Of a stretch of DNA of 60,000 bases, positions 11,044-22,420 are shown piece by piece. Both the position numbers and the translations under genes were made by a program. Each line of letters begins with the position of its first letter. Within the stretch, counting starts at the first letter, position 1. The notes below the pieces were generated by a model that was not told the DNA's origin, did no database searches, and saw only the letters and a list, made by a program, of their open reading frames with translations. This DNA is from Takakia lepidozioides. Its lineage: Eukaryota; Streptophyta; Takakiopsida; Takakiales; Takakiaceae. The stretch covers positions 68,078,001-68,138,000 of the forward strand of contig CM060733.1 of assembly GCA_030704615.1 (NCBI GenBank), read 5' to 3'.

Positions 11044-11327
11044 TGGGGCAAAAGGAATCCACCATATGGATATTTTCAATTGCATTTTGATGCATTAGAT
11101 TTTGTTTTGCAGTGTAATGAAATGCACCCCAAAACTCCTGGAATGAGACAGACAATATTAAAGTAATATCTTTTAAACACTATGGACTGCTGGATATCCG
11201 TTGACGTCTAGTGGCAATTCCATGTCGAAACAAAATCAATACTAAGATGGCGGCAGGAAAAATTTGAAAATCTTCCAGAAAACTGAGTTCCAACAGTAGC
11301 AGTTGTGGGGGCCATTTCTGGAAAAAT

Positions 11328-11631
11328 GGCGCCGAATTTCCCTATTTTGGGCCGAAAACTGGCTAAGTCCCAACATGCACGGGAACGATGTCTGGAAAAA
11401 TGGCGTTGAATTTCCACTTACATGGCCCAGAACTGCCCAACATTTGTGCAATCCCCGGCACCATGTACCAAAATTCGACGCCACATTTCCAAATTTTGGG
11501 CTTACACACCTGCCGTGTTGGGACCTATAGCCGCAAAATTCGGCACCATTTTTCGCCGAAGACACTTATTACCGCGAAATACGTCACAGATTTCTCCGGT
11601 TGCGGAACCTATTACCGCGAAATTCGGCGCC
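11328..11631. repeat. Diverged array of GGCGCC-centred palindromes
   Basis: Five related cores (GGCGCC or one-base variants flanked by AAATTC/GAATTT and AAAAATGG) are centred at about 11330, 11404, 11479, 11544 and 11628. The spacing is less regular (65-84 bp) than in the arrays at 39.7-49.3 kb. They sit between the end of the SWIM-finger gene and the right inverted end. Confidence 0.7.
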
Positions 11632-12218
11632 ATTTTTGCAAATGTCGCTCGGAATTCGCATGAGCGAAAGACGAAATATCATGAGCATGGCTCTCAAAAC
11701 TACAATTTTTCCTTCAAACAATGAATATTATATTGGTTTTTTCTGACACATTCCATTAAATTAATGTTTTTAATGTTTTTTTAATTTCCGGAATTTGTAC
11801 TTCTGCTCATGAAAACCGATTGTATTGTTACCATGCTCGTGAAATAGCTAACCTCTTCCCTCGCTGTACTTGTTCGCTATCGGTCTCTTGCGCAAGTGTG
11901 CACTGCAGCCCTATAGTTCATTACTGCATGTTAGCCACACCTTACCGTGGGCCCAGGATATGTAGATTCTTGGCACCTTGACTTCAGAATTTTTTGCTTG
12001 ATTATGACCTGTTGTTCTACGAGCCCACATACTCATGCGGGTATGCTTTAGGACCGTGTAGGTGAGATTCTTCCGGAGCTATTAGGGTTTTGTGCTTAAA
12101 TGTGTTTTGCTAGCTCTTTGAATGTCCAAGTTTTCCAGACTTAAAGGACAATTATTTTCTTAAGGTTGATCAGATTGCGGCAGATGAGGGCAGGTTTAAA
12201 GGTGTATTCCCAGTCTAT

Positions 12219-12259
12219 CCCCAAACTAGTTTCGCTCAGCAGGTGAGCTCATCAGTGGG
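12219..12259 (-). ncRNA. Hammerhead ribozyme motif (copy 2)
   Basis: Minus strand: CCCA, CUGAUGA (12255-12249), stem II GCUC/GAGC (12248-12245 / 12237-12234), GAAA (12233-12230), minimal stem III C-UA-G, then GUU at the cleavage site and UGGGG. The core is complete. GUU satisfies the NUH rule but is usually slower than GUC. Confidence 0.8.
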
Positions 12260-12558
12260 AAAGAGAAGGAAAAAAGATACAATGTGCACCCGTCTGCACC
12301 CAGCTTATATACTGCTGAAAGTGAACTTGTCTCGGGGGGGAAGAAAATATCTAATGGATGGAAAACATCCAAAATTGTCTCGGCTAGAGAGATCATCCAA
12401 CACATGAAAACTTAAGATGAAAAACATCCAAAGTTTTCTCGGTAGGAGAGAAATATCCAACGCATGAAATTCTAGATGAAAAACATCATAATGTTCTCTC
12501 TAAAATGGATAATCATCCAGACTAGAAGCTAACTGCATGTCTCAAATACAACTAGCAT

Positions 12559-13458
12559 CTAGATTTGTAACTTAGCACGAACTAGATAGGAACGCAAGTT
12601 CCGTGCCCTCTTCCAACATACCATAGGTCTGTCAAAGGACGCTAACTGCGGAACTTTCAAAAAGCCCTCATGAAGTTTAGGATTTAGGACTCCCCCAAAG
12701 CTTAGAGCTTGAGTATAATGCGAATGCTCAAGTTTCAGAACCAAGGGGGCCCGCTTGCCCGTCAACTTACGAATGGACTCTGAAATCAACAGTGTAGCAC
12801 GCTGTGCATAATCACAAAGCATAAAACACTCCAAGATAAAATACTTTGGATAGCCTCGAGCACGCAATCGCTCATAGAACAGTTGCCTAATCTCAGAAAA
12901 ACCTGCACGTGTGCTCTCCCTCAAAGTGTAACGTCGTAATTCGCCCATGATGAATGCTCGTTTTTGGTGTCGTGGATGACACGAGGTCCATGGCAAATAC
13001 TGGTATCTGTTGAGTGTCTTTTGATGTCATCTCGAAGATAAAATCCCATGGTTGACAAAATCAACTCCCTTGAAGAACTGAATATCAAGAATGTCAACCG
13101 TAGACTCAGAGATTACCCTTTGAATCCGAATTGTGGGACTAAGAGAGTTGTATCCATTGAGCCAAGCCTCCAAACTTGCCTGAGATCCTGCCCAAATTCC
13201 AAATCCATCATCAATGTATCTCTTGTAGTATAGAGGCCACATACCTCCTCCAGCACCAGCCAACTCTTTTTCTAAGCTACAAAGAAAGAGACAAGCATAA
13301 ACAACAGCAAAGTTGCTACCCATTGCCGTGCCTCGGATCTGATGCCAAAAGCTTGAGCCAAATTGAAGATAGTTATTCTCCAACACCGTGCGAGAAAGAC
13401 TCACGACGAATCTTTCAAACCGAGGTGACTTGAACTTGCCGACAATCATCTCCTTCAA
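12559..13458 (-). pseudogene. Penelope-type reverse transcriptase (partial, one in-frame stop)
   Basis: The minus-strand frame from 13458 to 12559 is interrupted only by a stop at 13027-13029. Motifs in order: QIRGTAMGSNFAVVYACLF, then RYIDDGFGIW with the catalytic YIDD (Asp-Asp), then TVDILDIQFFKG. After the stop comes the thumb-like region: HPRHQKRAFIMGELRRYTLR, RLRARGYPKYF and NLRSYLVRAKL. This order and the GTAMG...YIDD...RGYP...NLR signature are characteristic of Penelope-like RTs rather than LINE or LTR RTs. The fingers domain and any endonuclease are missing. The associated pLTRs and hammerhead motifs support the family. Confidence 0.88.
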
Positions 13459-13494
13459 TCGTTGAAGCCCGTCCCCAGTAGGGTTTAGGGTTTA

Positions 13495-14060
13495 TAAAAG
13501 AGTGGAGACAAATGTAGCAGTGCAACAGGATGCGGACCGCGAATGCACCGGGTGCAATAAGAACACAATCCGAACCAAAAAGTTTTTAGGGGAGGCCGAA
13601 TATGGGCGCCTTGAAAAAACTTGTAGATATCTAGATCCTGGGAATCAAAACTAATAGCGTTGATCCAGAGAGACAGAAAGCTAGAAAAGAAGTGATGTTG
13701 AGATGTTCTAAGATGCAACTGCAAAGATATGCAAAGAGACAAATATATGTGATTGAAACTATTTCACTGAGATGACAGGAGAATAGTACCCTATCTCTTT
13801 TGCTAGAGAATAGACACAGTAGAGAACGACTTAGATGCTCATCTAACATGCAACACTCGAGAAGGAGTTTAAAGCATGCAATAGATGATAGCAAACCTAA
13901 GGCTCAACAGCATAGAAGAAACATTGAGACAAGAACCCTTAGATGTAGAATAGTAGCCAATCTTTATAAAGTCCCACACTAGTTTCGCTCAACAAATGAG
14001 CTCATCAGTGGGAGAGAAATGAAATGAGGTACACATAGCCTCACCCCCAGCTTATATACT
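13495..14060 (-). mobile_element. Penelope pLTR upstream of the RT
   Basis: Same unit as 7165-7920. It contains AATGTAGCAGTGCAACAGGA near 13513, GAATGCACCGGGTGCAATAA, AAGTTTTTAGGGGAGGCC, and the ribozyme at 13974-14012. It ends near CAGCTTATATACTGCTG (14048-14064). The same block, truncated, is found at 15305-15555. Confidence 0.72.
13974..14012 (-). ncRNA. Hammerhead motif (copy 3, cleavage-site mutant)
   Basis: The core CUGAUGA (14008-14002), stem II GCUC/GAGC and GAAA (13986-13983) are intact, and stem I is CCCA/UGGG. The triplet before the cleavage point reads GUG instead of GUH, so self-cleavage is predicted to be lost or very weak. Confidence 0.72.
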
Positions 14061-14664
14061 GCTGTAAGGGGTTGTCTCAAATGGGCACAAGACCAAAATA
14101 GGTAAAAGAAAGTTATTTCTATGTCTGGAATAGGAATTTTTATTTTTTTTTGTGTCTAAGAAATAACTTTATGCCTAAATAGAAAAAAGATAACTTTTAA
14201 AGCCTAAAACTGGCTTGACAAAAGATTGGAACTATAAATGTAGCAGTACAACAAATGTGAACCGCGAATGCACCAGGTGCAATAGTAGCACAGTGCAGAC
14301 TCAAATTTTTTTAGGGGGAGCCAGTTATGCTCTGAAAAAACCTTCAAGATATCTATAGAAAAACTCAAAGAGATGATTCTGAAGACACAAAGGTAGGATA
14401 TGAGTGATGTTGATATGTTCTAAAGTGCAATTGCAAAGACATGCAAATGACTAAAGTGTATGACTGAGACTGTTTCACCGTAAATACAGGATAACAGAAA
14501 CCTATCTCTTATGGAAGAGAAAACACACACTAGAGAACAAACCTAGCAGCAAATGCAAGACTAGACAGACAGTCTAAACAATGCAACTGTAAGGTACAAC
14601 AACACAAATGAGAAAGTGAGACAAAACACACTTATATGCAGAATACTAGCAAATCTTTATAAGC

Positions 14665-14704
14665 TCCAGACTAGTTTCGCTCAAAATCTGAGCTCTTCAG
14701 TGGG
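14665..14704 (-). ncRNA. Hammerhead ribozyme motif (copy 4)
   Basis: The minus-strand core reads CUGAAGA instead of CUGAUGA; that position (N7) tolerates any base. Stem II is GCUC/GAGC, then GAAA, minimal stem III and GUC. Stem I is weakened (CCCA against UGGA). It may still be active. Confidence 0.75.
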
Positions 14705-14918
14705 AAGAAAAAAATGGAGTGAAGTACAATGAGTCTCACCGCCAGCTTATATATTGTCGAATAAGTGTTGTCTAAAAAAAAGCATAAGATAAAAAGACAA
14801 CTAAAAACATCTTTTAGCCGATAAAATGTTTTTTTCTAAAAAAAAAAAAAATTCTTTTTTCCAACTTATGCCTGTAAGCCAAGAATATCTCCTTCAATAT
14901 AATTGACTCTATTGTAAC

Positions 14919-15312
14919 TTAGCACGAACTAAATATAAACGTATATTTCTCGTTTTTTTTCCAACAAACCATAGGTTTGTCAAAAGATGCTAACTGCGGA
15001 ACTTTAAAAAGATGCTCATGCAGTTTAGGGTTTAGGACTCCCCCAAGGTTTAGAGCTTGAGTATATCGAGAATGCTCAAGTTTCAGAACCAAGGGGGTCC
15101 GTTTACCCATCAACTTACGAGTGGATTCTGAAGCTAACAGTGTAGCCCGTTGTGCATAGTCACATAGTCTAAAACACTCTAAGATAAAAAACTTCGGATA
15201 GCCTCGAGCACGCAATCGTTCATAGAACAGTCGTCGATCTCTGAAAAACCTGCACATGTGCTTTCTCTCAAAGTGTATCGCCGTAGCTCACCAATGACGA
15301 ATGCTCGTTTTA
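14919..15312 (-). pseudogene. Penelope-type RT thumb fragment
   Basis: It is the same protein region as 12559-12996: RLFYERLRARGYPKFFILEC, TPLVLKLEHSRYTQAL, VLNPKLHEHLFKVPQL. The start (RAFVIGELRRYTLREST) is in another frame, so a frameshift lies near 15250. The catalytic YIDD part is absent. The remnant is flanked by pLTR material on both sides. Confidence 0.83.
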
Positions 15313-15559
15313 TAAAAGAGTGGAGACAAATGTAGCAGTGCAACAGGATGCAGACCGCGAATGCATCAGGTGCAATAAGAACACAATCCGAACTAAAAAG
15401 TTTTTAGGGGGGGCCGGGTATGGGCGCCTTGAAAAAACTTGTAGATATCTAGATCCTGGGAATCAAAACTAATAGCGTTGATCCAGAGAGACAGAAAGCT
15501 AGAAAAGAAGTGATGTTGAGATGTTCTAAGATGCAACTGCAAAGATATACTACAGTTAA

Positions 15560-18500
15560 TACATGTGCATAGCATGCATCACTTTTGTGTGTTTGGGTGA
15601 TTGTGCCTTACCTCTACATAACTTGCAGAACATATGTGATGTAGAGTTCAAAGGATCCACTTATCAACTGAAGCAATGGTCATTCCGGATGGTGAAGCAC
15701 TATGATTTATACTTCCTTGGGGAGGAGTCTCCAAAGAAATAGTAACAACTAGGCATGTATGTACATAAAAGACTAACTATGATAAGTTATATATATGGTT
15801 TTATTGCGGGTAGAAAATGATTATATATGCAATTTTTTGGAATACACAATACAATCGTATGAGGCATTTCTCAAAGATACAATCTTTATCTCGGTAATCT
15901 AGTTCCTATGGAAGTCAAAATTACTATAAAATATAAAATATGAGGTGTATTTTTTCCAAAATATTATTATCTAAAGCGTATTTTGAGTCAGTGACAATAC
16001 ATTAACTTATATTCCCCCTATTATCACAATTAATTAATTAATTAAATTTTCAGTTCTAAGATTATAACTTTCAATATACTTAAAACCATGTATAGAAAAG
16101 GAACATTACAAGACAAATGAGTTATAGCAGTTTAGTAATGTACAAATTCAATTGACCAATTTGAAGTCGTTTGGTTAAAGTCCACAAAGAAAAAACATTC
16201 AATATTTACACGCGGCATGTTGTCATTTGCAACATTTTTGTTTGTGATACTTATTGTATAATATAGAAGTACATAAATATATTAATGATACATATATACA
16301 ACGTCTACAACTCTGACAACCTATGCTATCTGAGGTTATATATAAGGTCTTATTGATTATACGATATACTTATAAATGACCTACATAATATTGGGGGTTA
16401 CATGTACATTGTAAAAACCCTAACTGTCAACGTTTTTCATCCAGCACATGTGCATCATCCAACGCACCGACGTCATGATGATCACCTGAGATCATCCATG
16501 GACCATCCATCCATCCATCCATCATCCATCAACCGACATCATCAATCATCCACTGACATCATCCACCGCACAAACATCATCTTGCGCACATTTAACATCC
16601 AAAGCACCTTTATCATTGTGTGCCATTTGTTTTTTATACTGCATGTTTAAAGACCTGGCCAACTGCAAAAATGCGTTTCGTCAGTGGTGGGTCCTCCATC
16701 GTCATGTGTCATTTGTTGTTTATACTTTTCTAAGCATGGACCCGAATAGCATAGATGCCTTCAATTAGTGGTAGAGATGTCATGAATCAGCGTTGGGTCC
16801 TTGATCTGGTGGTCTTTTCTGAAGCTGTTGGGGAGAAACTATTTATATTAGCGACCATGTGCACTGCGCTTCTAGTATCTACAAAGGCATCGAGGGAGGG
16901 AGTTTCACGGATTGGGGCATCCAGAGTGGTGCTGGTAGAAGTTCCCTGAAATGGAGTAGTTTGTCGGCAGGAATTTTGTGAATCGGATGGTACAAAAAGG
17001 TTGTACTTTGAAGACTGGTGGCTGCGTACACTACTATCACTTTGATGAATCGTGCATTTTTTGTCTCTTTCTGTACACACAAGCTTTAGAGCAAAATGCA
17101 TGATTCATCAATAGAAAAGCAGTGAGTTTTGAAACTGCTGTTTGACCACACTACTGCTGGTGAGGGCTATATCAGTATGCTCCGGGATGTGAAGTAGAAT
17201 TTAGGGACAGGTTCTTCAAACCTAGTCATCTTCCGGATTCTTGGACTAACAGTTGATGTTTTTTCCTCGAATTCAAGGTAGGTTCTTCACCTATCATGAA
17301 GCTCCAGATCAACCCTTCAACCTGCACAACACCTTAACAATAACCATAATATCCTCTGTAGGCTCATGTGTGGTCTGATTTCGCAGTTAAGTTCCAATTC
17401 AAAGAGTGCAGCCGATGTACCATGTTATCATCCATTCTATTTAATTTCTTTAAATTCCAGTTCCCTGTCCACGTTGAACTGGGCGCCATTATGTAAAATT
17501 GAATTTGTTAAGTCTTGTATGTATTTATGAATGATGCTATATAATATTTTATATACATAAGAAAGGAATTCATAAATATTTTTAATTATTTTCTTGACAA
17601 AAAAAAAATATTAACCTCAATAATTCATTGTAGTGGATTAGGTGACAGACATCAAGCGTTTCCTACGAATGGCTCAAAATTCAAATGCGTTACGTTGCAG
17701 CGTGGTTTTCAATTCATATTTGTACAATGCCTAAGTCTCTAGTTGATTTTGTCGTCGGGGTGTGTAAATCAGAATGTCACATGTAAATGATGTTGCACCA
17801 GTCCCACGAGGAGTTGAAATCATGAAGAGAAATTGATTGTCTCTTTTCAAAATATCTAATCTAATAGATGCAAAACACACATCCCTCGTTTTATCTCTTT
17901 TAACAAACATATAAACAAAAATCATGTGCAAAGCTATTGTGGTCGGTGGATCTTTATGAGATCGGACACGCTTACAACAACTTTTCCATAAGTGCTAGAG
18001 AGCTATGACATGGCAACACGAGAACTCCTGATGCATCAATCAGATGCAACTCCATCCAAACAGGACAAAGGTTGAGTTACTCAAATTAAAAAAATAGAGG
18101 AAAAAATGAAACATGGCCATAATGTAATATTAATTGAAGAAGATTTTAAAATTGAACTGCATGTCATTTCTAGCCATGTGATATAGGTAGACCCCGCCCA
18201 TTCATTTACTTTTGGGTTTTAGTACTTCAATGTGCAAAGAAACATTGTTTTTGGGATTTAGGTGGGTGGGCATACCTTTATGTAGTCTAGTGGAGGAGAC
18301 GATAGCCCCATGAAGAAAAAGCACACAATATTTACAAGTGACATGTTGTCATTTGCAATATATATACATATATATATTTTGTGACGTTGCTTGTTTGTAT
18401 AAGTACTTCATCTTGGTTATATGATATACTTATTATAAATGACCTACATAATATTGGGGGGTACATGTGTCATGTACATTGTAGAAATGAAAATTAAATT

Positions 18501-19640
18501 ATTAAATATTATACGTATTTATAAATGATGCTATATAATTTTTTTTATTTCGTTTGTCACATCGTTGTGATTTTTTATTGAGAACATTGCATTGCATGTC
18601 TAGCAATATAAAACATTCTAAGTTTTATGAGCACAGTATTTCAAACATTTATAAGTATTTAAGTACAGAAATGCATTGACTATATATCTATACATCATCT
18701 CTAAATCATGCAACCTATGTATAGGTCACTCAGGATATTTTTGAGTTCATATGATACACATAAATGATCAATATAACAATAGGAGGTGCATGTTAGAACT
18801 TAGAATGAATATTGAATTATAAAACGAATCTGCATATTAAAATGATATTTGCTATTCATTTTTTCAATTTGATCTCCCAAATCCACGTGTTTAAAAAAAA
18901 AATTAAAACAACTTATGCACAACAATGAAAAATATTCTACTTATGAGACTCTATACTCATAAATGATCAATATAATAATAGAAGGTACATGTAAGAATGA
19001 ACAGGGAATTGTGATATTTTATATGCATTTAAGAAGGCTGTTATAGAATAGATTTTAATTGGATCTGTCACATATTTGTAATTATTTTTAGTTAAAAATA
19101 TTTCACTGCATATCTGTCAATACAAAAATTCCAAGTATTATGAACAAACTAGAAAACTATAGAGTATACGTGCACACATGTTATTAGATCCAATTGTTCT
19201 TTATCACAATTCCTATGCATCCATCCTATGCATAGGTTACTCATAATCTTCTCAAATTCATGGGATACAAATAAATGATATATATATAATAATAATAATA
19301 GAAAATACGTGTACGAGTAATTATTTAAATTATGAAATCTTCTCTGCATTTTAAAATTATTTTTTATTTTTTTTATAATCCGGTCTCACACATCTTGTAT
19401 TTTTAATTAAAAATAACTTATTGCAGGACAATGAAAATATTCTACTTATGAGACTCTGTACACATAAATGACCAATATAATAATAGAAAACACATGTAAG
19501 AGTGAACACTGAATTGTGATATTTCATATGCATTTAATAAGGCTGTTATAGGATAGATTTTAATTCAATCTCTACCCTTTGTGATTTTTTAATTCACAAT
19601 ATTTTATTGCATATCTCATATATATATATATAAGAAATTA
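15560..19640. other. AT-rich region without recognised genes
   Basis: About 4 kb of A/T-rich sequence with many stops in all frames. It holds ATCC-rich low-complexity DNA (16495-16560), simple AT microsatellites (18355-18375, 19617-19632) and a diverged ~505-bp repeat (listed separately). No conserved protein signature was found. The small ORFs at 16755-17101 show no family features. Confidence 0.6.
18440..19610. repeat. Diverged direct repeat with ~505-bp period
   Basis: The phrase TATTCTACTTATGAGACTCT followed by CATAAATGATCAATATAATA occurs at about 18932 and 19437. GGCTGTTATAGGATAGATTT-type text follows each copy about 100 bp later (19030 and 19540). A weaker first copy begins near 18440, and a further relative of ACCTACATAATATTGGGGG is at 16378. 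It is probably an old satellite-like or transposon-derived repeat. Confidence 0.65.
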
Positions 19641-20750
19641 GGTTGTGCCAATTTGAACTAAGTTGTTCCAACAATGTGGCGTCGCCTCCCTTAGTGGCCC
19701 CACTAATCTTGTTGGCGCCACTAAGGTTGGCGCCACCTCTTTAGTGGCGCCACCAACCTTGGTATTTGAAGACATTGTCGCAGTGGACGTATAAGAAAGC
19801 TTTCTGGTTGGGCATCGACGGTCGTTGCCATATACACTGCAGTACCTCTTCGCGCACTCGAAAGCACCTGCAATACGACTTGGAAAAGTGGAAGCGAAGG
19901 ATGACAGTACGCACGTTCTTGGCAAGAGAGAAGCGCGTTGGCAGGAACAGACCAGAGGGAGGAAAAGATCGATGAAACAGTCTTCGCCCACAATTGGCAG
20001 CGGCTGCCATGCCCTAAATCTGGGTGCAGTGCGGCATCACGGTAAGATGGGCGCCACATCATCTTGGGTGCGTTTGGGTCTGCCGGATCGGGCTGCTTGG
20101 CGGCAGACCCACCAGCAGGCAGATCGAGCTTGGGCAGACCCCAGCCCGAGCAGACCCACTGGGGACCCCACGGCGGGCGGAGGCCGCGTTCTTGGGGCAG
20201 GCCGGGCGGCGTGCGAAGCTGCCGACGGGTTCAAGTCCTTTAAAAGCCGCCCCTTTCCTTTTAGTTACAGCAAGCAGGTGGGGGTGGGCGGGGCGGGGGA
20301 GGGCGACCCCGCGTCCGTGTGGACGTGCGCGCCCTGTCCCCACACGCGAGACATAAACTCCCAATTATTCAAAAATGAGAGGCTGATTTTACATGTTTAA
20401 GAACATTGTGTAGTTACAAGTGACTGGTTGTATAAAAGTTAAATTTTGAATATTTTTATTTTTATTTTTTTTTAATAATAAACATGTGTTGATTTAATTC
20501 GTACAGTAATATAACTTTTAATTATTCTAATAAGGTTTATTGTGAGCCAGGATTTTTTTTTTTTTTTTTTTCCGGGGTTTTAATTTTTTCCCCCATCAAA
20601 TAATTTATAATAAATATATCAGGGATATAACCCCCTGTTCTATAAATAAAATAAAATAAAATAAAATAAAAAAGGTTATGACTAAAAAGATTAATACTAA
20701 AAATAACTAAAAATGATTAAAATATAAAGATAAACTATTAAATCTTTTAT
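19640..20750. other. GC-rich island with GTGGCGCCAC palindromes, then AT-rich sequence
   Basis: 19680-19765 contains several GTGGCGCCAC/TTAGTGGCGCC units in inverted arrangement (a possible hairpin cluster). 20080-20350 is strongly GC-rich and open in several frames, which is expected from composition alone. From 20400 to 20750 there are poly-T, AAAAT and AAATA simple repeats. No gene is supported. Confidence 0.45.
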
Positions 20751-21265
20751 TGCTATATGCAACTCGTTCTTCCACTTAAGTCTAGACTCAAGTGGTCTGG
20801 CATCCTTCTATCTTTTGTAACTTCATGCCGTCGGATTCGTAATGATCCAATGGTGCGGATTGAGGGTTATGACTACCCTCGAGGGAGGGAGGCTAACATA
20901 TGTGCTCGCATGGTCCCTCTCGCTCTCTCGCTCTCAGATCGCTCTTTTCTGGTCTCCGATCTGTGAGCGCTGCACTGTCATATGATCTGGTGTTTGTGTC
21001 AGGTGAGGCTAGGTTTGCGCTGCACTGTCATATGATCTGGATGCATTCATTTAGTAAGTCTTCGGACTTGTAGTGGTTGCAGCTTTACGCCTTTTCTCTG
21101 CGCCCCTTTGTCGCGTTGTGCTCATTTCAAGTGAATTTTGTGTGCTTTCTCTCTTGGTGCCTTTTGAAAACGTTGTCCGTCACTGCACTGGCTGGTTAAA
21201 CCCTAATCAGCTCAAATTCCAATTTCAGGTCGTTCAACATTGCGCTTGTAATTTCGATCGGAAGC

Positions 21266-21436
21266 ATGGACTGGAAAGATACGTTGAAGTCACTCATCCC
21301 AAACGGTAAGAAGAGGGCAAGAATCAAGCTGAAGTTGCTCCAGCAAAACGATGAGTATCGGAATGCAATATTTGATGATGACGATGATACTGTGACAGAA
21401 ACTCTTCTTGCCCTTATTGAACCCGCTGCTGATGCA
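21266..21436 (+). CDS. Putative first exon of an unknown gene
   Basis: ATG 21266 opens a highly charged peptide (MDWKDTLKSLIPNGKKRARI, then LKLLQQNDEYRNAIF, then DDDDDTVTETLLALIEPAADA). It ends at CAG followed by GTGCGT, a good splice donor. Upstream there are CT-rich stretches that could be a 5' UTR. No later exon could be joined with certainty; the candidate at 22127-22325 is in a different, unproven phase. I do not recognise a family. The gene may be disrupted by the solo LTR that follows. Confidence 0.4.
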
Positions 21437-22126
21437 GGTGCGTTTTCTTTCCTAAAGAATGGTCAAGAAAGTGTTAGCAATTCTTGTTGTTAGCAACTAT
21501 CTTTATTATTTTGATGCTTATGAGATGCGTGGGTCTTTTGACAGACACGGTTGTTTGTTATTTATATGTGGAATTCTGGTTGTGCACTACATGATAGATG
21601 CAACTCAACAACATGGGATGATGGTTAGAGTGTGAGATCGCGTTGCCTAGGCCAGTCTGAGCTTGTCTTTTTTTATGTCATAAAGTTTGATGATGAGGAG
21701 GCTCCTTTAATTGTTGTTATTTCGTTCAGTTGTTTTCCGTTGAACCCGGTGTTGTTGCTCCTAAGGTATGTGTTCCTTCGTAGGGTTAGCTTTGAAGGCA
21801 GCTGCATATACAGAAGGTTAGTGTTTGTTCTTGTTTTGCGAAATAGATAAAGCCTATGTGCTGAAATCATGCCGATTAGGGTTTCTTGCTTCTTGGTTGA
21901 ACGCCGTCATGTCTGTCTTCGCAGCCTACTTTCTTTGCTGCACGACATCTTGTATGATGATCTTGTATGATGACATCTTGTATGTCCCCTTAGATTTCCT
22001 TTCTAAGCTTCTCCGTCAGCTCCGTAGGGTTTGTGTTATTGTATGGCAGCGTCCAATTTATATTCTTAGTCATTTTGTTGGTTGATAGATTGTTGCGGGC
22101 AGCGCCTCCTACCCGCAGAGAATGGC

Positions 22127-22325
22127 TGAAGAAAAAGTTGCTGGATCATGTTCTATGGTTTTGAGTTGCCATTTGTTGAGCTTGCTGCATTGCACTGCTT
22201 CTTGGAAATGTTTGGCCGTGAACCTTTGTGGGCACTTTTCGTGCGAGGTCAGAGGGCAAGCCCTTCTGAATCTCTTCAAGCGCAGTGGTCGGTCAGATTG
22301 CGGCAGATGATGGCAGGTTTAAAGT
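22127..22325 (+). pseudogene. Exon-like fragment of an unknown protein
   Basis: One frame reads CWIMFYGFELPFVELAALHC, FLEMFGREPLWALFVRGQRA and SLQAQWSVRLRQMMAGL, which has protein-like composition. The 3' phrase CAGATTGCGGCAGATGATGG recurs at 12174 (as ...GATGAGGGCAGGTTTAAAGG), just beside the Penelope pLTR, so the same source sequence is present twice. The frame closes soon after (22340). Family not recognised. Confidence 0.4.
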
Positions 22326-22420
22326 GTTGTGTGGCCTGAAATCCTAACTCTAAACCGTCATTTTGGTAGTTCACTTGTGAGTGATTGCCGTCCTTGCATC
22401 CACTTCTATTTTTATTGTGA

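Larger units (their letters stand above)
8571..11858 (+). mobile_element. MULE-type DNA transposon remnant with inverted ends
   Basis: The left end reads GGGGGCTGG, then GAGGTTTACTATTTCATGA (8584-8605) and CGGTTTTCATGAGC (8651-8668). The right end, reverse-complemented, gives GAGGTTAGCTATTTCACGAG (about 11856-11837) and CGGTTTTCATGAGC. The GGGGGCTG and GAGGTT ends match the three short elements at 28302, 35353 and 36489, which have 8-9-bp target duplications. Inside are a 96-bp tandem repeat, the C-terminal part of a SWIM-finger transposase and diverged CG palindromes. No target duplication was found here, so one end may be altered. 11650-11800 and 11860-12190 contain no recognised gene. Confidence 0.7.
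12190..14060 (-). mobile_element. Penelope-like retroelement 1 (pLTR - RT - pLTR)
   Basis: Reading the minus strand from 14060: a pLTR unit (14060-13495) with ribozyme copy 3, a telomere-like TTTAGGG pair (13494-13480), an RT ORF (13458-12559), then a second pLTR part (12310-12190) with ribozyme copy 2. Both pLTR parts carry the TATATAAGCTGG phrase about 50 bp before the ribozyme. The N-terminal RT part, and any GIY-YIG endonuclease, is missing, so the copy is 5'-truncated. Confidence 0.78.
14220..15555 (-). mobile_element. Penelope-like retroelement 2 (partial pLTR - RT fragment - pLTR)
   Basis: Minus-strand order: truncated pLTR (15555-15305), RT thumb fragment (15312-14919), A/T-rich spacer, pLTR (14760-14220) with ribozyme copy 4. 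It sits about 160 bp from element 1 in the same orientation, giving a tandem array of Penelope copies. The pLTR begins AAAAGATTGGAACTATAAAT. Confidence 0.75.

Noticed and set aside
19825-20400. 191-codon plus-strand ORF in the GC-rich island
   Set aside because: Open in several frames on both strands because of GC content; no conserved motif.
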